DNA of 64,000 nt from CAVQBJ01 sp963819075 (GTDB taxonomy: Bacteria; Actinomycetota; Thermoleophilia; Solirubrobacterales; Solirubrobacteraceae), in the NCBI GenBank assembly GCA_963819075.1, contig CAWFUP010000001.1:744001-808000 (forward strand), in the 5' to 3' direction. The position numbers were made by a program, and so were the translations under genes. Of this stretch, positions 16,440-24,992 are shown piece after piece (position 1 is the stretch's first letter; each line of letters opens with the position of its first letter). The notes under the pieces were generated by a model. It searched no databases, was not told where the DNA came from, and saw nothing but the letters and a program-made list of their open reading frames with translations.

Positions 16440-18305
16440 CTACTGGAACGGCACCTGCACGGTGCCCTGGGTGCCGTCGTTGAGGACGACGGTCACGGGG
16501 ACCGTCTGGCCGTCGATGCCCTTCACCGCGTCGCAGTATGACTTCAGCGTCGTGTCGAGCTGGTGGCCGTTGATCGAGGTGATGAGCACCGGGCCGTTCT
16601 GGAACGCCGAGATCTGCGACGCGGGGCTGCCCGGCTCGGTGTAGTTGACGATCAGCCCGGGGGGAAGGCCCTTCGACTGCAGCGCGGTGGGGTCGGGGTA
16701 GTCCAGGCCGAACCCGGCCCAGCCGATCGAGTGGCCGGTGCGCAGGGTGGCCACGACCTTCTTGATCTGGTTGGAGCCGATCGCGTAGCCCTCGCCCTGC
16801 ACCGTGCGCCCCTGGTTCTGGTCGAGGCCGGCGCTGTCCATGCCCACGAGCTCGCCCGAGTAGTTGACCAGCGGGCCGCCCGAGTTGCCCGGGTTGATCG
16901 CCGCCGTCGTCTGGACGACGTTCGGCAGGTCCGGCACGTCGTCGGCTCCCGACGCGACCGCCGAGAACTGCGTGTCGGGCACCGAGACGATGCCCGACGT
17001 CGTCACGAGGTTGTCGTTGAGCGACGCGTTGACCGGGAAGCCGAGCGCGATCACGCCATCGCCGGCCTGCAGGCCGGACTGGTCGGCGAGCGGGACCGAC
17101 GGGAGGTTGCCGACGCCCGAGACGTGCAAGACGGCGATGTCCTGGCAGGGCGCGGTGCCGACGATCGTCGCCGAGTGCGAGGTCATGGCCACGGTGCCGG
17201 TCGCCGTGCCGCCGGTACCGACGCTGAGGGAGTTGCCGCCCTGGGCCACGTGGTTGTTGGTCACCACGAGGCCCGACTTGGCGTCGAGGACCCAGGCGGT
17301 GCCCTTCTCCGCCGCCTGGCCGTTCTGGGACGCGACGACGAGCAGCGTCGACGGCGAGACCTTCTCCACGACCTGCGCGACGGTCAGGGTGCTACCGCCG
17401 CCGAGCACGCCCGTGATCGCCAGGATGACCGCGACGGCGGCGATGGCGATGGCGACAAAGGCGATCGCCACGGCCGAGTTGACCGAGCGGCGCAGCTTGG
17501 CGCGCTCGATCGCCGAGGGCGAGGCACCCCTTCCGGCGAACGGGTCGGCGGCGGGCGGGGCGGCGTTGGCGGCGTCGGCCGGGGTTGTGGCCGCGGCGGC
17601 GGCGACCGCGGGGGCCGGCTTGGGGGGGATCGGCTCGACGAGGGGCGCTGGCTCGGGCTCGGCGGGGGGCGCTGGCTCCGGCTCGGCGGGGGCCGCTGGC
17701 TCCGGCTCGGCGGGGGCCGCTGGCTCCGGCTGGGCGGGGGGCGCCGCGGGCGGGACGGCGGCGACGGGGGTGGCGGCGGGCGGTCGCCCGAGGGTGTCGG
17801 CCGGTTCGCCGAACGGCTCGGCGGGTGCGGCGGGCGTCTCGCCTGGTTCGGCGGGGGCGGGTGGTCGCCCGAGGGTCTCGGCCGCGTCGGCGGCGGTCGG
17901 CTCGGCGGGGGCCGGCTTCGCCGGGGTCGCTGCGGCGGAGCCCGCTGCGGCCGGGCCGATGACGGTCGCCGCGCCGCCCGCTTCGCCGGTCGGCTCGTCG
18001 CTCGCCTCGCCGGGACGCGTGCGCGCGACCTTCAGCACGACGCGGCCGATCCGGATGTGCTCGCCACCGGACAGGGCGACTGGCTCGCCGAGGCGCCGGC
18101 CGTCGATGATCGTCCCGTTGGTGGAACCGAGATCCTCGACGGTCACGCTGCCGTCCGCGGCGCGGGTGAAGCGCAGGTGCTGGCTGGAGACCTGGGCGTC
18201 GGCGAACGCCAGGTCGGACGACGGGTCGCGACCGACGAGGAAGCGGTCGCTATCGATCTCGAAGGCCTTGCCTTCGAGATCACCCGACTCGACAACGATC
18301 CACAT
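16440..18305 (-). CDS. Membrane FHA-HtrA/PDZ serine protease
   Basis: 621 aa from ATG 18305 with AAGGGGA upstream; the longer open frame is not supported. The N-terminal FHA domain (about 18-90) has GRDPSSD, VSSQHL and STNGT, the phosphothreonine-binding residues. A long Pro/Ala/Glu linker with EPAAPAEP-type repeats follows, then a membrane helix (AIAFVAIAIAAVAVILAITGVL, about 290-315). The trypsin-like domain shows His in VVTNNHVA, Asp in DIAVLHV and Ser in NPGNSGGPLV. A C-terminal PDZ-like region ends the protein (GLIVNYTEPGSPAS..ITSINGH). The FHA part would be cytoplasmic, able to read phosphorylation by the adjacent kinase, and the HtrA-type protease would act outside. It abuts the kinase start with no gap, so the two are co-translated. 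The pairing is inference from adjacency. Confidence 0.87.
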   Translation of the reverse strand: MWIVVESGDLEGKAFEIDSDRFLVGRDPSSDLAFADAQVSSQHLRFTRAADGSVTVEDLGSTNGTIIDGRRLGEPVALSGGEHIRIGRVVLKVARTRPGEASDEPTGEAGGAATVIGPAAAGSAAATPAKPAPAEPTAADAAETLGRPPAPAEPGETPAAPAEPFGEPADTLGRPPAATPVAAVPPAAPPAQPEPAAPAEPEPAAPAEPEPAPPAEPEPAPLVEPIPPKPAPAVAAAAATTPADAANAAPPAADPFAGRGASPSAIERAKLRRSVNSAVAIAFVAIAIAAVAVILAITGVLGGGSTLTVAQVVEKVSPSTLLVVASQNGQAAEKGTAWVLDAKSGLVVTNNHVAQGGNSLSVGTGGTATGTVAMTSHSATIVGTAPCQDIAVLHVSGVGNLPSVPLADQSGLQAGDGVIALGFPVNASLNDNLVTTSGIVSVPDTQFSAVASGADDVPDLPNVVQTTAAINPGNSGGPLVNYSGELVGMDSAGLDQNQGRTVQGEGYAIGSNQIKKVVATLRTGHSIGWAGFGLDYPDPTALQSKGLPPGLIVNYTEPGSPASQISAFQNGPVLITSINGHQLDTTLKSYCDAVKGIDGQTVPVTVVLNDGTQGTVQVPFQ

Positions 18306-18441
18306 ATGGTCCCCTTGGTTCTCCTGCTCGCGCCGCGAGACCCTAACACCGCGGGGCGCGTCGCCCGCAAGCGACGGGTGTTCGCGCGCCGGTGGCCGCG
18401 ATACGATCGCCGCCCGCTCGCCGATCCGGGCTGGGCCTGTC

Positions 18442-19065
18442 ATGTGGGGACCGACTCCTTCACGTCCTGTCGCGGTCGCGGTCGCGATCTTCGGCCTCTT
18501 CGTGGCCGGCTGCGGCTCGTCGACGACCAAGACGGTGACGGTTGCCGCGTCCACTTCGGCCGCGAGCACCGCGTCGGCGCCCAGCGCCACGTCGGCGACC
18601 GGCACGCCGGCGGCCACGGGTGCGTCGGGCGCGACCGGCGCCCAGGCGGTCTCCAGCGGCGATGCCGACACGCTGCTTCAGCAGCTGCAGACGGCGTGGG
18701 ACAACACCAACTCCGGTGACGGAATCGACGGCATCCTCACCTTCAACGTCGTCTACGACTACCAGACCTCCGGTTTCACGCCGATCCGCGGCTTCGCGAA
18801 CGTGCGTAAGCACATCCTTGGCCTGCTCAACCGCAACGGCAAGAACAACTCGCTCGCCCTGTCCGGCGTCACGATCGGCTCCGACGGGCTCGGCACCTAC
18901 GCGACCGGAACCTGGGTGAGCTCGAACGTCAACGGCCGCACGGGGACCTTCCAGATCCGCTTCGCGCCCCCGGGTCCCTCGCCGTTCCGCAACGACCCGT
19001 GCGCCACCATGCCCTGCATCCAGCAGATCACGCTCGTGCCGACGCCGGCTCCCGTGCAGGGGTAG
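18442..19065 (+). CDS. Lipoprotein sharing the outer domain of the Hsp70-like protein
   Basis: 207 aa from ATG 18442. Signal peptide with lipobox LFVAGC, lipidated Cys 24. A Ser/Thr/Ala-rich tether follows (about 25-70), then a ~135-residue domain starting DADTLLQQLQTAWD and ending MPCIQQITLVPTPAP. This domain matches the C-terminal domain of the Hsp70-like protein in order and key residues: D-A-x2-L-L, G-F-x-N-V, G-T-W-x-S, G-T-F-x-x-R-F, a Cys pair and I-T-L-V-P. No known function can be assigned to the domain. The gene is divergent from the FHA-protease gene (136 bp between starts), and the five-copy hairpin array follows directly. Confidence 0.75.
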   Translation: MWGPTPSRPVAVAVAIFGLFVAGCGSSTTKTVTVAASTSAASTASAPSATSATGTPAATGASGATGAQAVSSGDADTLLQQLQTAWDNTNSGDGIDGILTFNVVYDYQTSGFTPIRGFANVRKHILGLLNRNGKNNSLALSGVTIGSDGLGTYATGTWVSSNVNGRTGTFQIRFAPPGPSPFRNDPCATMPCIQQITLVPTPAPVQG

Positions 19066-19125
19066 GCGGCGGCTGGACGGGCCGGGGTCGCGCGGGCGGC
19101 GGCGAGTCGCCAGTCGCGCCTCCCC

Positions 19126-19503
19126 CCGGGCGGGGCGGGGAGGCGATGCCGGGGTGTGCTCGCTTAGGCCCCTGTGGCGGGCGTTCGGGAGCACACCCCC
19201 CCCGGGCGGGCCGGGGAGGCGATGCCGGGGTGTGCTCGCTTAGGCCCCTGTGGCGGGCGTTCGGGAGCACACCCCCCGGGCGGGCCGGGGAGGCGATGCC
19301 GGGGTGTGCTCGCTTAGGCCCCTGTGGCGGGCGTTCGGGAGCACACCCCCCGGGCGGGCCGGGGAGGCGATGCCGGGTTGTGCTCGCTTAGGCCCCTGTG
19401 GCGGGCGTTCGGGAGCACACCCCCCCGGGGCGGGCCGGGGAGGCGATGCCGGGGTGTGCTCGCTCAGCCCCGTGCGGCGGGCGTTCGGGAGCACACCCCC
19501 GGG
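19126..19503. repeat. Five tandem ~75-bp hairpin repeats (locus A)
   Basis: Copies of AGGCGATGCC start at 19141, 19217, 19291, 19365 and 19441, giving periods of 76, 74, 74 and 76 bp. Each unit holds GGGGTGTGCTC and GAGCACACCCC, an 11-bp inverted pair around about 27 nt; in copy 1 this is 19151-19199. The last unit differs in its loop (CTCAGCCCCGTGC). There are no unique spacers, so this is not CRISPR. The array fills the stretch between the lipoprotein and MMPL genes, with no gene inside. Related units lie at 56861-56979. Confidence 0.85.
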
Positions 19504-19593
19504 GCGGACGCGCCCAGGCGGCGACCTTAGTCCGCCCCGCGCATCCTCGCTATAGCTCGCCACCGTCGAGGCCGATGACGGCGGAGTCCGGCG

Positions 19594-22143
19594 ATGACTC
19601 CGCTCCTGTACAAGATCGGTCACTTCTCTGCGCGGCGACGGCTGCTCGTGCTCGGCGCCTGGCTGCTTCTCGCCGCCGGGCTCGGCGTGTGGACGCATGC
19701 CCTCGGCGGCACGCAGATCAACGACAACGTCACGCTGCCGGGCACCGAGAGCCAGCGCGCCGCGAACGTGCTGCAGCAGGACTTCGGCACCGCCGGCGCC
19801 AACGGCTCGAACCCGATCGTGCTTCGCGCGCCGGCCGGGCACACGCTCACCGACCCCCAGGAGCGCACCGCCGTGGAGCGGACGGCCGCCGCCTACGCCC
19901 GCGACCCGGGGGTGCTCGGCGTCGTCAGCCCGCTCAGCGGCGCCGGCGCCGCCCAGCTGTCGCGCGACAAGAGCATCGGCTACCTCTCCGTGACCCTGCG
20001 CGCCGGCCCGGCCCAGCTCACTCTCGCCGAGGCGCAGGCACTGCTCGCCGTCGCCCAGCCGGCGCGGGCCGCCGGCATCGCCGTCGCCGCCGGCGGCTAC
20101 CTCGGCAACGACCTGTCCCAGCCGGCATCGGCGAACTCCGAGGGCATCGGCCTGCTCGCCGCGATCATCGTGCTCCTGCTGACGTTCGGCACCGTGGTGG
20201 CGATGGGGATGCCGATCGTCACCGCGATCTTCGGGCTCGGTACCGGGCTGAGCGTGATCGCGCTCATCAGCCACGTCGTGGAGGTCCCCAGCGCGGCCCC
20301 GGCGCTGGCCACGATGGTCGGGCTCGGCGTCGGGATCGACTACTCGCTGTTCATCGTCACGCGCCATCGCGAGGAGATGCACGCCGGTTACGGCGTGCGC
20401 GAGTCGGTCGCGCGCGCGACGGCCACCGCCGGCGGCGCCGTCGTGTTCGCCGGCGCCACGGTGACGATCGCGCTGTGCTCGCTGATGTTCGCGCGCATCC
20501 CGATCGTCACGCAGATGGGCTACCTGTCGGCGATCGCGGTCCTCGTCGCCGTGGCGGCGGCAATCACCCTGCTGCCGGCGGCGCTCAGCCTCGCCGGTCG
20601 GCGCATCGAGTCGCTGCGACTCCCGGGCGCAAAGGCCCACCACGATCGCCGGCCGCACGGCTGGGCGCGCTGGGCGCGGCTCGTGGCCGATCGCCCGTGG
20701 CCCGCGCTCGCCGTGGCCATCGCGGTGCTGGCCGTGCTCGCGGCGCCGCTGCGCTCGCTCGACCTCGGCCAGAGCGACAACGGCCAGCTGCCGCGCGACA
20801 CGACGGCCCGGCAGGCGTACGACTGGCTGGCCGAGGGCTTCGGCCCGGGCTACAACGGTCCGCTGCTCGTGTCGGTTTCGCTTCCAAAGGGCAGCGAGCG
20901 CGCCCAGCTGCCAGCGCTCGCGCGGCTGACGGCGGCGCTCCGGCGCACGCCCGGCGTCGCAGCCGTCAGCCCGCCGCTGCCGTCGCGCGACGGCACGGCC
21001 GTGCTGGTGACCGTCACGCCGAAGAGCGCGCCGTCGGCGGAGACCACGGTGACGCTCGTGCGCACGCTGCGCGAGCAGACGATCCCGCGGGCCACGCGCG
21101 GCGCCGCGCTGACGGCGTACGTCGGTGGCTCGACGGCCGGCTTCATCGACCTCTCGAGCGAGATCGGCGACCGGCTGCCGGTCGTGATGGCCATCGTGCT
21201 GATGCTGTCGTTCCTGCTGCTGGTGATCGCCTTCCGTGCCCCGCTCGTCGCTCTGAAGGCGATCGTCATGAACCTGCTGTCGATCGCGGCGGCGTTTGGT
21301 GTCGTCACCTACGTCTTCAGCCACGACTGGAGCGCCCGGCTGCTCGGAATCGACGGCGTGTCGCCGATCGTGTCGTTCGTGCCGCTGATGATGTTCGCGA
21401 TCCTCTTCGGACTCTCGATGGATTACGAGGTGTTCCTGATGACCCACGTGCGGGAGCGCTGGCGCGCGACCGGCGACGCGCATGAAGCGGTCATCGAGGG
21501 ACTGGCCGGCACCGCGCGGGTCATCACCTCGGCGGCGCTCATCATGGTGGCCGTCTTCTGCGCCTTCCTGCTGAACGGCAGCCCGACGATCAAGCAGTTC
21601 GGGCTCGGCATGGCCGCCGCCGTCGCGGTCGACGCGACCCTCATCCGCTGCCTGCTCGTGCCGGCGGTCCTCTCGCTGCTCGGCCGGGCGGCCTGGTGGA
21701 TGCCCGCCTGGCTCGACCGGATCACGCCGCCGCTGTCGATCGAGGGCGAGGCGTGGTTCGCGCGCCAGGCCGCGCCGGCGACCAGCGTGCTGGCCGCCGT
21801 CGGATCGGCGCTCGCCGCCTCCGGGCCCGCAGCCGCGGGAGCGGCCGCCGCATCCGAAATCGCGACCACGGCACCGGTGACGGCGCGCGTGTCCACGGCG
21901 TCCGCCGACGGTGTGCTGGCGGCCGTCGGCTCGTTGCTCGCCTCGGCGGGTGCCGCGGCGGCGGGAGCAGCCGCAGCCGCGGAAGCCGCTCCGCGCGCCG
22001 GCGCGTCACACCGGGCCGCCGAGACGAACGGTGCCGACGCCGCGCAGGCACCCCCCGAGCCGCCCAGCTCGCTGCCGCCGAATCGCGACGCGCGGCCCGA
22101 CGCTTCGCCGGATTCCGGCAGCGACGCGCAAGAAGCGGCCTGA
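19594..22143 (+). CDS. MMPL-family RND transporter
   Basis: 849 aa with the two-fold MMPL layout. TM1 is near residues 15-35, a ~150-residue outer loop follows, then TM2-6 with GVGIDYSLFIVTRHREE (about 247-263). A second half has an outer loop and TMs with LFGLSMDYEVFLMTHVRERW (about 606-625). The buried Asp-Tyr in both halves is the proton relay of the family. MMPL proteins export lipids, siderophores or drugs using proton flux. The last ~130 residues are an Ala/Pro-rich tail with two similar segments (VLAAVGSxLAASG..AAAGAAAA), which looks disordered. It stands alone downstream of the hairpin array. Substrate unknown. Confidence 0.87.
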   Translation: MTPLLYKIGHFSARRRLLVLGAWLLLAAGLGVWTHALGGTQINDNVTLPGTESQRAANVLQQDFGTAGANGSNPIVLRAPAGHTLTDPQERTAVERTAAAYARDPGVLGVVSPLSGAGAAQLSRDKSIGYLSVTLRAGPAQLTLAEAQALLAVAQPARAAGIAVAAGGYLGNDLSQPASANSEGIGLLAAIIVLLLTFGTVVAMGMPIVTAIFGLGTGLSVIALISHVVEVPSAAPALATMVGLGVGIDYSLFIVTRHREEMHAGYGVRESVARATATAGGAVVFAGATVTIALCSLMFARIPIVTQMGYLSAIAVLVAVAAAITLLPAALSLAGRRIESLRLPGAKAHHDRRPHGWARWARLVADRPWPALAVAIAVLAVLAAPLRSLDLGQSDNGQLPRDTTARQAYDWLAEGFGPGYNGPLLVSVSLPKGSERAQLPALARLTAALRRTPGVAAVSPPLPSRDGTAVLVTVTPKSAPSAETTVTLVRTLREQTIPRATRGAALTAYVGGSTAGFIDLSSEIGDRLPVVMAIVLMLSFLLLVIAFRAPLVALKAIVMNLLSIAAAFGVVTYVFSHDWSARLLGIDGVSPIVSFVPLMMFAILFGLSMDYEVFLMTHVRERWRATGDAHEAVIEGLAGTARVITSAALIMVAVFCAFLLNGSPTIKQFGLGMAAAVAVDATLIRCLLVPAVLSLLGRAAWWMPAWLDRITPPLSIEGEAWFARQAAPATSVLAAVGSALAASGPAAAGAAAASEIATTAPVTARVSTASADGVLAAVGSLLASAGAAAAGAAAAAEAAPRAGASHRAAETNGADAAQAPPEPPSSLPPNRDARPDASPDSGSDAQEAA

Positions 22144-22256
22144 CCCTCGGGAGCCGGCGTCGCCCGCCCGCGGGCGACGGGAAAGTCCCCGAGCAGACAG
22201 AACCTGCCTATCATCGAGTACGTCACGGCGCTGGCACGGGCGCACGAGGCAGCACA

Positions 22257-23198
22257 TTGCATAGGCAGACGATCAACGGCGAGTGGCAGGGGCCGGCGGA
22301 GGGGCCGGGGAAGGATCTTGCGCCGGAGGCCTACCGGGCGCTCTACGACCACAGTCCCGACGGCGTCCTGTTCACCGCGCCGGACGGGCGGGTCCTGGCC
22401 GCCAACCCGGCGGCCTGCGCGATCCTGGGGCTGAGCGAGGCCGAGATCTGTGCCCGCGGCCGCCGGGGCCTGAGCGACCCGAACGACGCGCGCTGGGCCG
22501 GGATGGTCGCCGACCGCGATCGCAACGGACGGGGTCAGGGCATCGCGCGCATGGTTCGCGGCGATGGCGACTTGATCGAGGTCGAGATGAGCGCGCAGAT
22601 CTTCACCCAGAGCGATGGCGCCCGGCGCACGTGCACGGTGATCCGCGACGTCACCGAGCGACTGCGCATGGAGCAGGAGCTCATCGACATGAGCGCGCGG
22701 TTGCGCGACATGACGCTCACCGACGAGCTCACCGAGCTGCGCAACCGCCGCGGCTTCGTGACCATCGGCGCCCAGCTGCTCGAGGTCGCCGATCGCCAGG
22801 AGGCGCTCGCCAGCCTGCTGTTCCTCGACGTCGACAACCTCAAGGAACTCAACGATCGGTACGGCCACCCCGCCGGCGACAGCGGTCTGCGGGCCGTCGC
22901 CCGCGCGCTGCGCCAGGCGCTGCGCCGCGCCGACGTGGCCGCGCGGATCGGCGGCGACGAGTTCGTCGCCCTCGGTGTCGGACTCGACGAGACCGGCCGC
23001 GACGCCGTCGAGCTGCGGATCCGCGAATCCCTATGCGCCGAGTCGACGGTGGCCGCCGTCGGCCGCGCGATCGAGGTGTCGGTCGGCTGGGCCCTGCGAG
23101 GCCCGGGCGAGCCGTGCAGCGTCGAGGACCTGCTCGCCGACGCCGACCGCGCGATGTACCGCGTGAAGGCGTCGAAGGCCGCCGCCCGCGCCGGCTGA
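22257..23198 (+). CDS. PAS-GGDEF diguanylate cyclase
   Basis: 313 aa from TTG 22257, with CGAGG 7 nt upstream; the longer open frame runs through the MMPL gene in another phase. The PAS sensor domain covers about 18-135 (YRALYDHSPDGVLFTAPDGRVLAANPAA..). A short coiled linker leads to a GGDEF domain (about 155-310) with FLDVDNLKELNDRYGH and an intact RIGGDEF active site. It would make cyclic di-GMP from two GTP. No membrane segment is seen, so it is cytosolic. An upstream start may exist, but none with a ribosome site is visible in frame. Confidence 0.83.
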   Translation: MHRQTINGEWQGPAEGPGKDLAPEAYRALYDHSPDGVLFTAPDGRVLAANPAACAILGLSEAEICARGRRGLSDPNDARWAGMVADRDRNGRGQGIARMVRGDGDLIEVEMSAQIFTQSDGARRTCTVIRDVTERLRMEQELIDMSARLRDMTLTDELTELRNRRGFVTIGAQLLEVADRQEALASLLFLDVDNLKELNDRYGHPAGDSGLRAVARALRQALRRADVAARIGGDEFVALGVGLDETGRDAVELRIRESLCAESTVAAVGRAIEVSVGWALRGPGEPCSVEDLLADADRAMYRVKASKAAARAG

Positions 23199-23263
23199 TC
23201 GGCGTGCCCCGAAGCCTCAGGCCCGCGCCGCGCCGGGGATCGGCCGCACGCCGCCGGCCGTTC

Positions 23264-23602
23264 TCAGGGGCGGAGCGTCACCCCGAACGGCGTGCCCTCC
23301 GAATCGCGGCAGATCGCCCACTGCTCGCCCGGGTGCACGACGCTGCCGCCCAGTGTCCGCACCCGCTCGAGCGTCGCCGCGATGTCCTCGACGGCGAAAT
23401 ACGGCAGCGAGGCCGTGTCGCCCGGGCCGGCCCCCCGCTCGTGGATGCCGACGCTCGGCCCGCCGGAGTGCGTCTGCCAGCCCCGACCCTCGCCGGGGCG
23501 GCGCTCCTCGAGCTCGAGACCGAGCAGCTCGCCCCAGAAGCGGCGGGCCCGCTGCGGGTCGTCGGCCGGGAGCTCGAGCAGGGAAAGTGGTTGATCGCTC
23601 AT
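23264..23602 (-). CDS. VOC/glyoxalase-superfamily protein
   Basis: 112 aa from the ATG at 23602 (MSDQPLSLLELPADDPQRARRF...). TTG 23611 three codons earlier is also possible. The pattern ADDPQRARRFWGELLGLELEER, then YFAVEDIAATLERVRTLGG and DSEGTPFGV, matches a single two-module glyoxalase/VOC fold. These proteins bind metals or small hydrophobic ligands; many are uncharacterised. Only some of the usual metal-binding His/Glu are visible, so catalytic activity is uncertain. It is convergent with the PAS-GGDEF gene and divergent from the SCP2-like gene. Confidence 0.75.
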   Translation of the reverse strand: MSDQPLSLLELPADDPQRARRFWGELLGLELEERRPGEGRGWQTHSGGPSVGIHERGAGPGDTASLPYFAVEDIAATLERVRTLGGSVVHPGEQWAICRDSEGTPFGVTLRP

Positions 23603-23640
23603 TCCGAGCAACGGTACCCCTTCGCCGGCGCCCTGGGTCG

Positions 23641-24132
23641 GTGAACGTGACCGACGCCAGGCGCCGCTACGGCGACGTGAAGGCGCAATGGCTCACGATC
23701 TGGGTGCGCTCGGCCTCGGACGACCGGCTCGCTGCGGTCATGCGCAGCCCGCTTCGGCGCCTGCTCGTCGGGGCGATCGTGCGCACGATCGCCCAGCGCG
23801 CGCAGCCCGGCGCCGGCGTCAACGCAACGGTCGAGTTCCGGGTCCGGGGCCGGCGCGGCGGTGGCAGCGACCGCTATCGCGTGACGCTCGCCGGCGGGCG
23901 CGGTCGCGCGTCGCGGCGCGGCCATCGCCCGCCGGCGCTCACGCTCGAGCTCGAGCCGGTGGCCTTCCTACGCCTGACCGGAGGGACCGCCGGCATCCTG
24001 CGCCTGCTGATCGCCGGCACGCTGCGCTTGCGCGGCGACCTCGCCCTCGCCCTCGTCCTGCCGGCGGCGCTGCGGCTCCCGACCGTTCAGCCGCCGTCGC
24101 CTCGCCGGCGCGTAGGCTCGCGCAGACGGTGA
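23641..24132 (+). CDS. SCP2-like sterol/lipid-binding domain protein
   Basis: 163 aa from GTG 23641; GTG 23647 is an alternative. The C-terminal half (TLELEPVAFLRLTGGTAGILRLLIAG..LRGDLALALVLPAAL) fits the lipid-binding SCP2 fold: a helix with 'LTG', then a G-x-L-x-L-R-G-D-L-A-L-A strand-helix unit. Family members bind hydrophobic ligands and often stand beside unrelated enzymes. Its TGA overlaps the rsmA GTG (24129), so the two are probably co-transcribed. The N-terminal ~45 residues have no recognisable feature. Confidence 0.6.
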   Translation: MNVTDARRRYGDVKAQWLTIWVRSASDDRLAAVMRSPLRRLLVGAIVRTIAQRAQPGAGVNATVEFRVRGRRGGGSDRYRVTLAGGRGRASRRGHRPPALTLELEPVAFLRLTGGTAGILRLLIAGTLRLRGDLALALVLPAALRLPTVQPPSPRRRVGSRRR

Positions 24133-24989
24133 CCGACCACGTCCCCACCCAGCCGAGCCTGCGCCGCCTGCGGGCCTACGGCATCCGCCCCAATCGCGAC
24201 CTCGGGCAGAACTTCCTGATCGACTCGAACCTGCTCGGGGTGATCGGCCGCCTGGCCGAGCTCGACGACCGCGACGTGGTGCTCGAGATCGGCGGCGGCC
24301 TCGGGGTGCTGAGCGAGTACCTCGCGGCCGGGGTCGCACACGTCCATGTGGTCGAGCTCGATCGCCGCCTGAGCGAGGCATTGCACGACGCGACGGACCC
24401 CTTTCCCAATGTGACGTTGCACTGGGGAGACGCGCTGGCGCTCGACCTCGCCGCGCTCGAGCCGGCCCCCAACAAGGTGGTCGCCAACCTCCCCTACGGC
24501 ATCGCCGCCGGCGCGTTGCTGCGCACCGTCGAGGAGCTGCCCGGGGTGACACGCTGGGTGACGATGGTCCAGCGCGAGGTCGGCGAGCGCCTCGCCGCGG
24601 CGCCCGGGTCGGGCGTGTACGGCGCGACGAGCGTGCTCGCCCAGCTCGCCTGCACCGTACGCGTCGCGCGCACGGTGTCGCGCACCGTCTTCCAGCCCGT
24701 CCCCAACGTCGACTCGGCGCTCGTCGCCATGGAACGCCACGGTCCGGCGCCGTCGCGCGCGCTGCGGGCGCTCGTGCACGGCGCGTTCGCCCACCGGCGC
24801 AAGGCGCTGGCGCGGTCGCTGACGCTTGCCACCGGCGGGGGCGCGATCGACCTCGGGACGGCGCCACCGACGCGCGAGGAGGTCCGGGCGGCCCTTGTCT
24901 CGATGGGCAGGCCCGCCGACGCGCGCGCCGAGACGCTCTCCCCCGAGAACTTCCGGGTGCTGGCGCGGTGGCTCGGGATCGAGGGCTGA
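24129..24989 (+). CDS. rsmA: 16S rRNA dimethyladenosine transferase
   Basis: 286 aa from GTG 24129, overlapping the SCP2-like stop by 4 nt. KsgA/RsmA dimethylates two adjacent adenosines near the 3' end of 16S rRNA using S-adenosylmethionine. It shows the N-terminal LGQNFLID, the SAM-binding VLEIGGGLGVLSEYL (about 53-67), VVELD, and the catalytic NLPYGIA (about 119-125). Length is normal for the family. A TAGGCT -10-like hexamer lies at 24113-24118, 10 nt before the start. In related genomes ispE follows closely; here a pyrimidine tract and one secreted-protein gene lie between. Confidence 0.95.
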   Translation: MTDHVPTQPSLRRLRAYGIRPNRDLGQNFLIDSNLLGVIGRLAELDDRDVVLEIGGGLGVLSEYLAAGVAHVHVVELDRRLSEALHDATDPFPNVTLHWGDALALDLAALEPAPNKVVANLPYGIAAGALLRTVEELPGVTRWVTMVQREVGERLAAAPGSGVYGATSVLAQLACTVRVARTVSRTVFQPVPNVDSALVAMERHGPAPSRALRALVHGAFAHRRKALARSLTLATGGGAIDLGTAPPTREEVRAALVSMGRPADARAETLSPENFRVLARWLGIEG

Positions 24990-24992
24990 GAG

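Noticed and set aside
13518..16541. Plus-strand open frame of 1007 codons opposite the kinase
   Set aside because: Shadow of the kinase-GTPase gene caused by high GC; no domain and no ribosome site.
19126..19503. Possible CRISPR array
   Set aside because: The whole ~75-bp unit is repeated, there are no unique spacers, and no cas genes are seen.
19240..21483. Minus-strand open frame of 747 codons
   Set aside because: Runs through the hairpin array and opposite the MMPL gene; the protein is Arg/His/Asp-rich without domains.
22144..22256. Cyclic di-GMP riboswitch upstream of the PAS-GGDEF gene
   Set aside because: A short GGGAAAGTCCCC hairpin is present, but the conserved riboswitch core and loop motifs are not.
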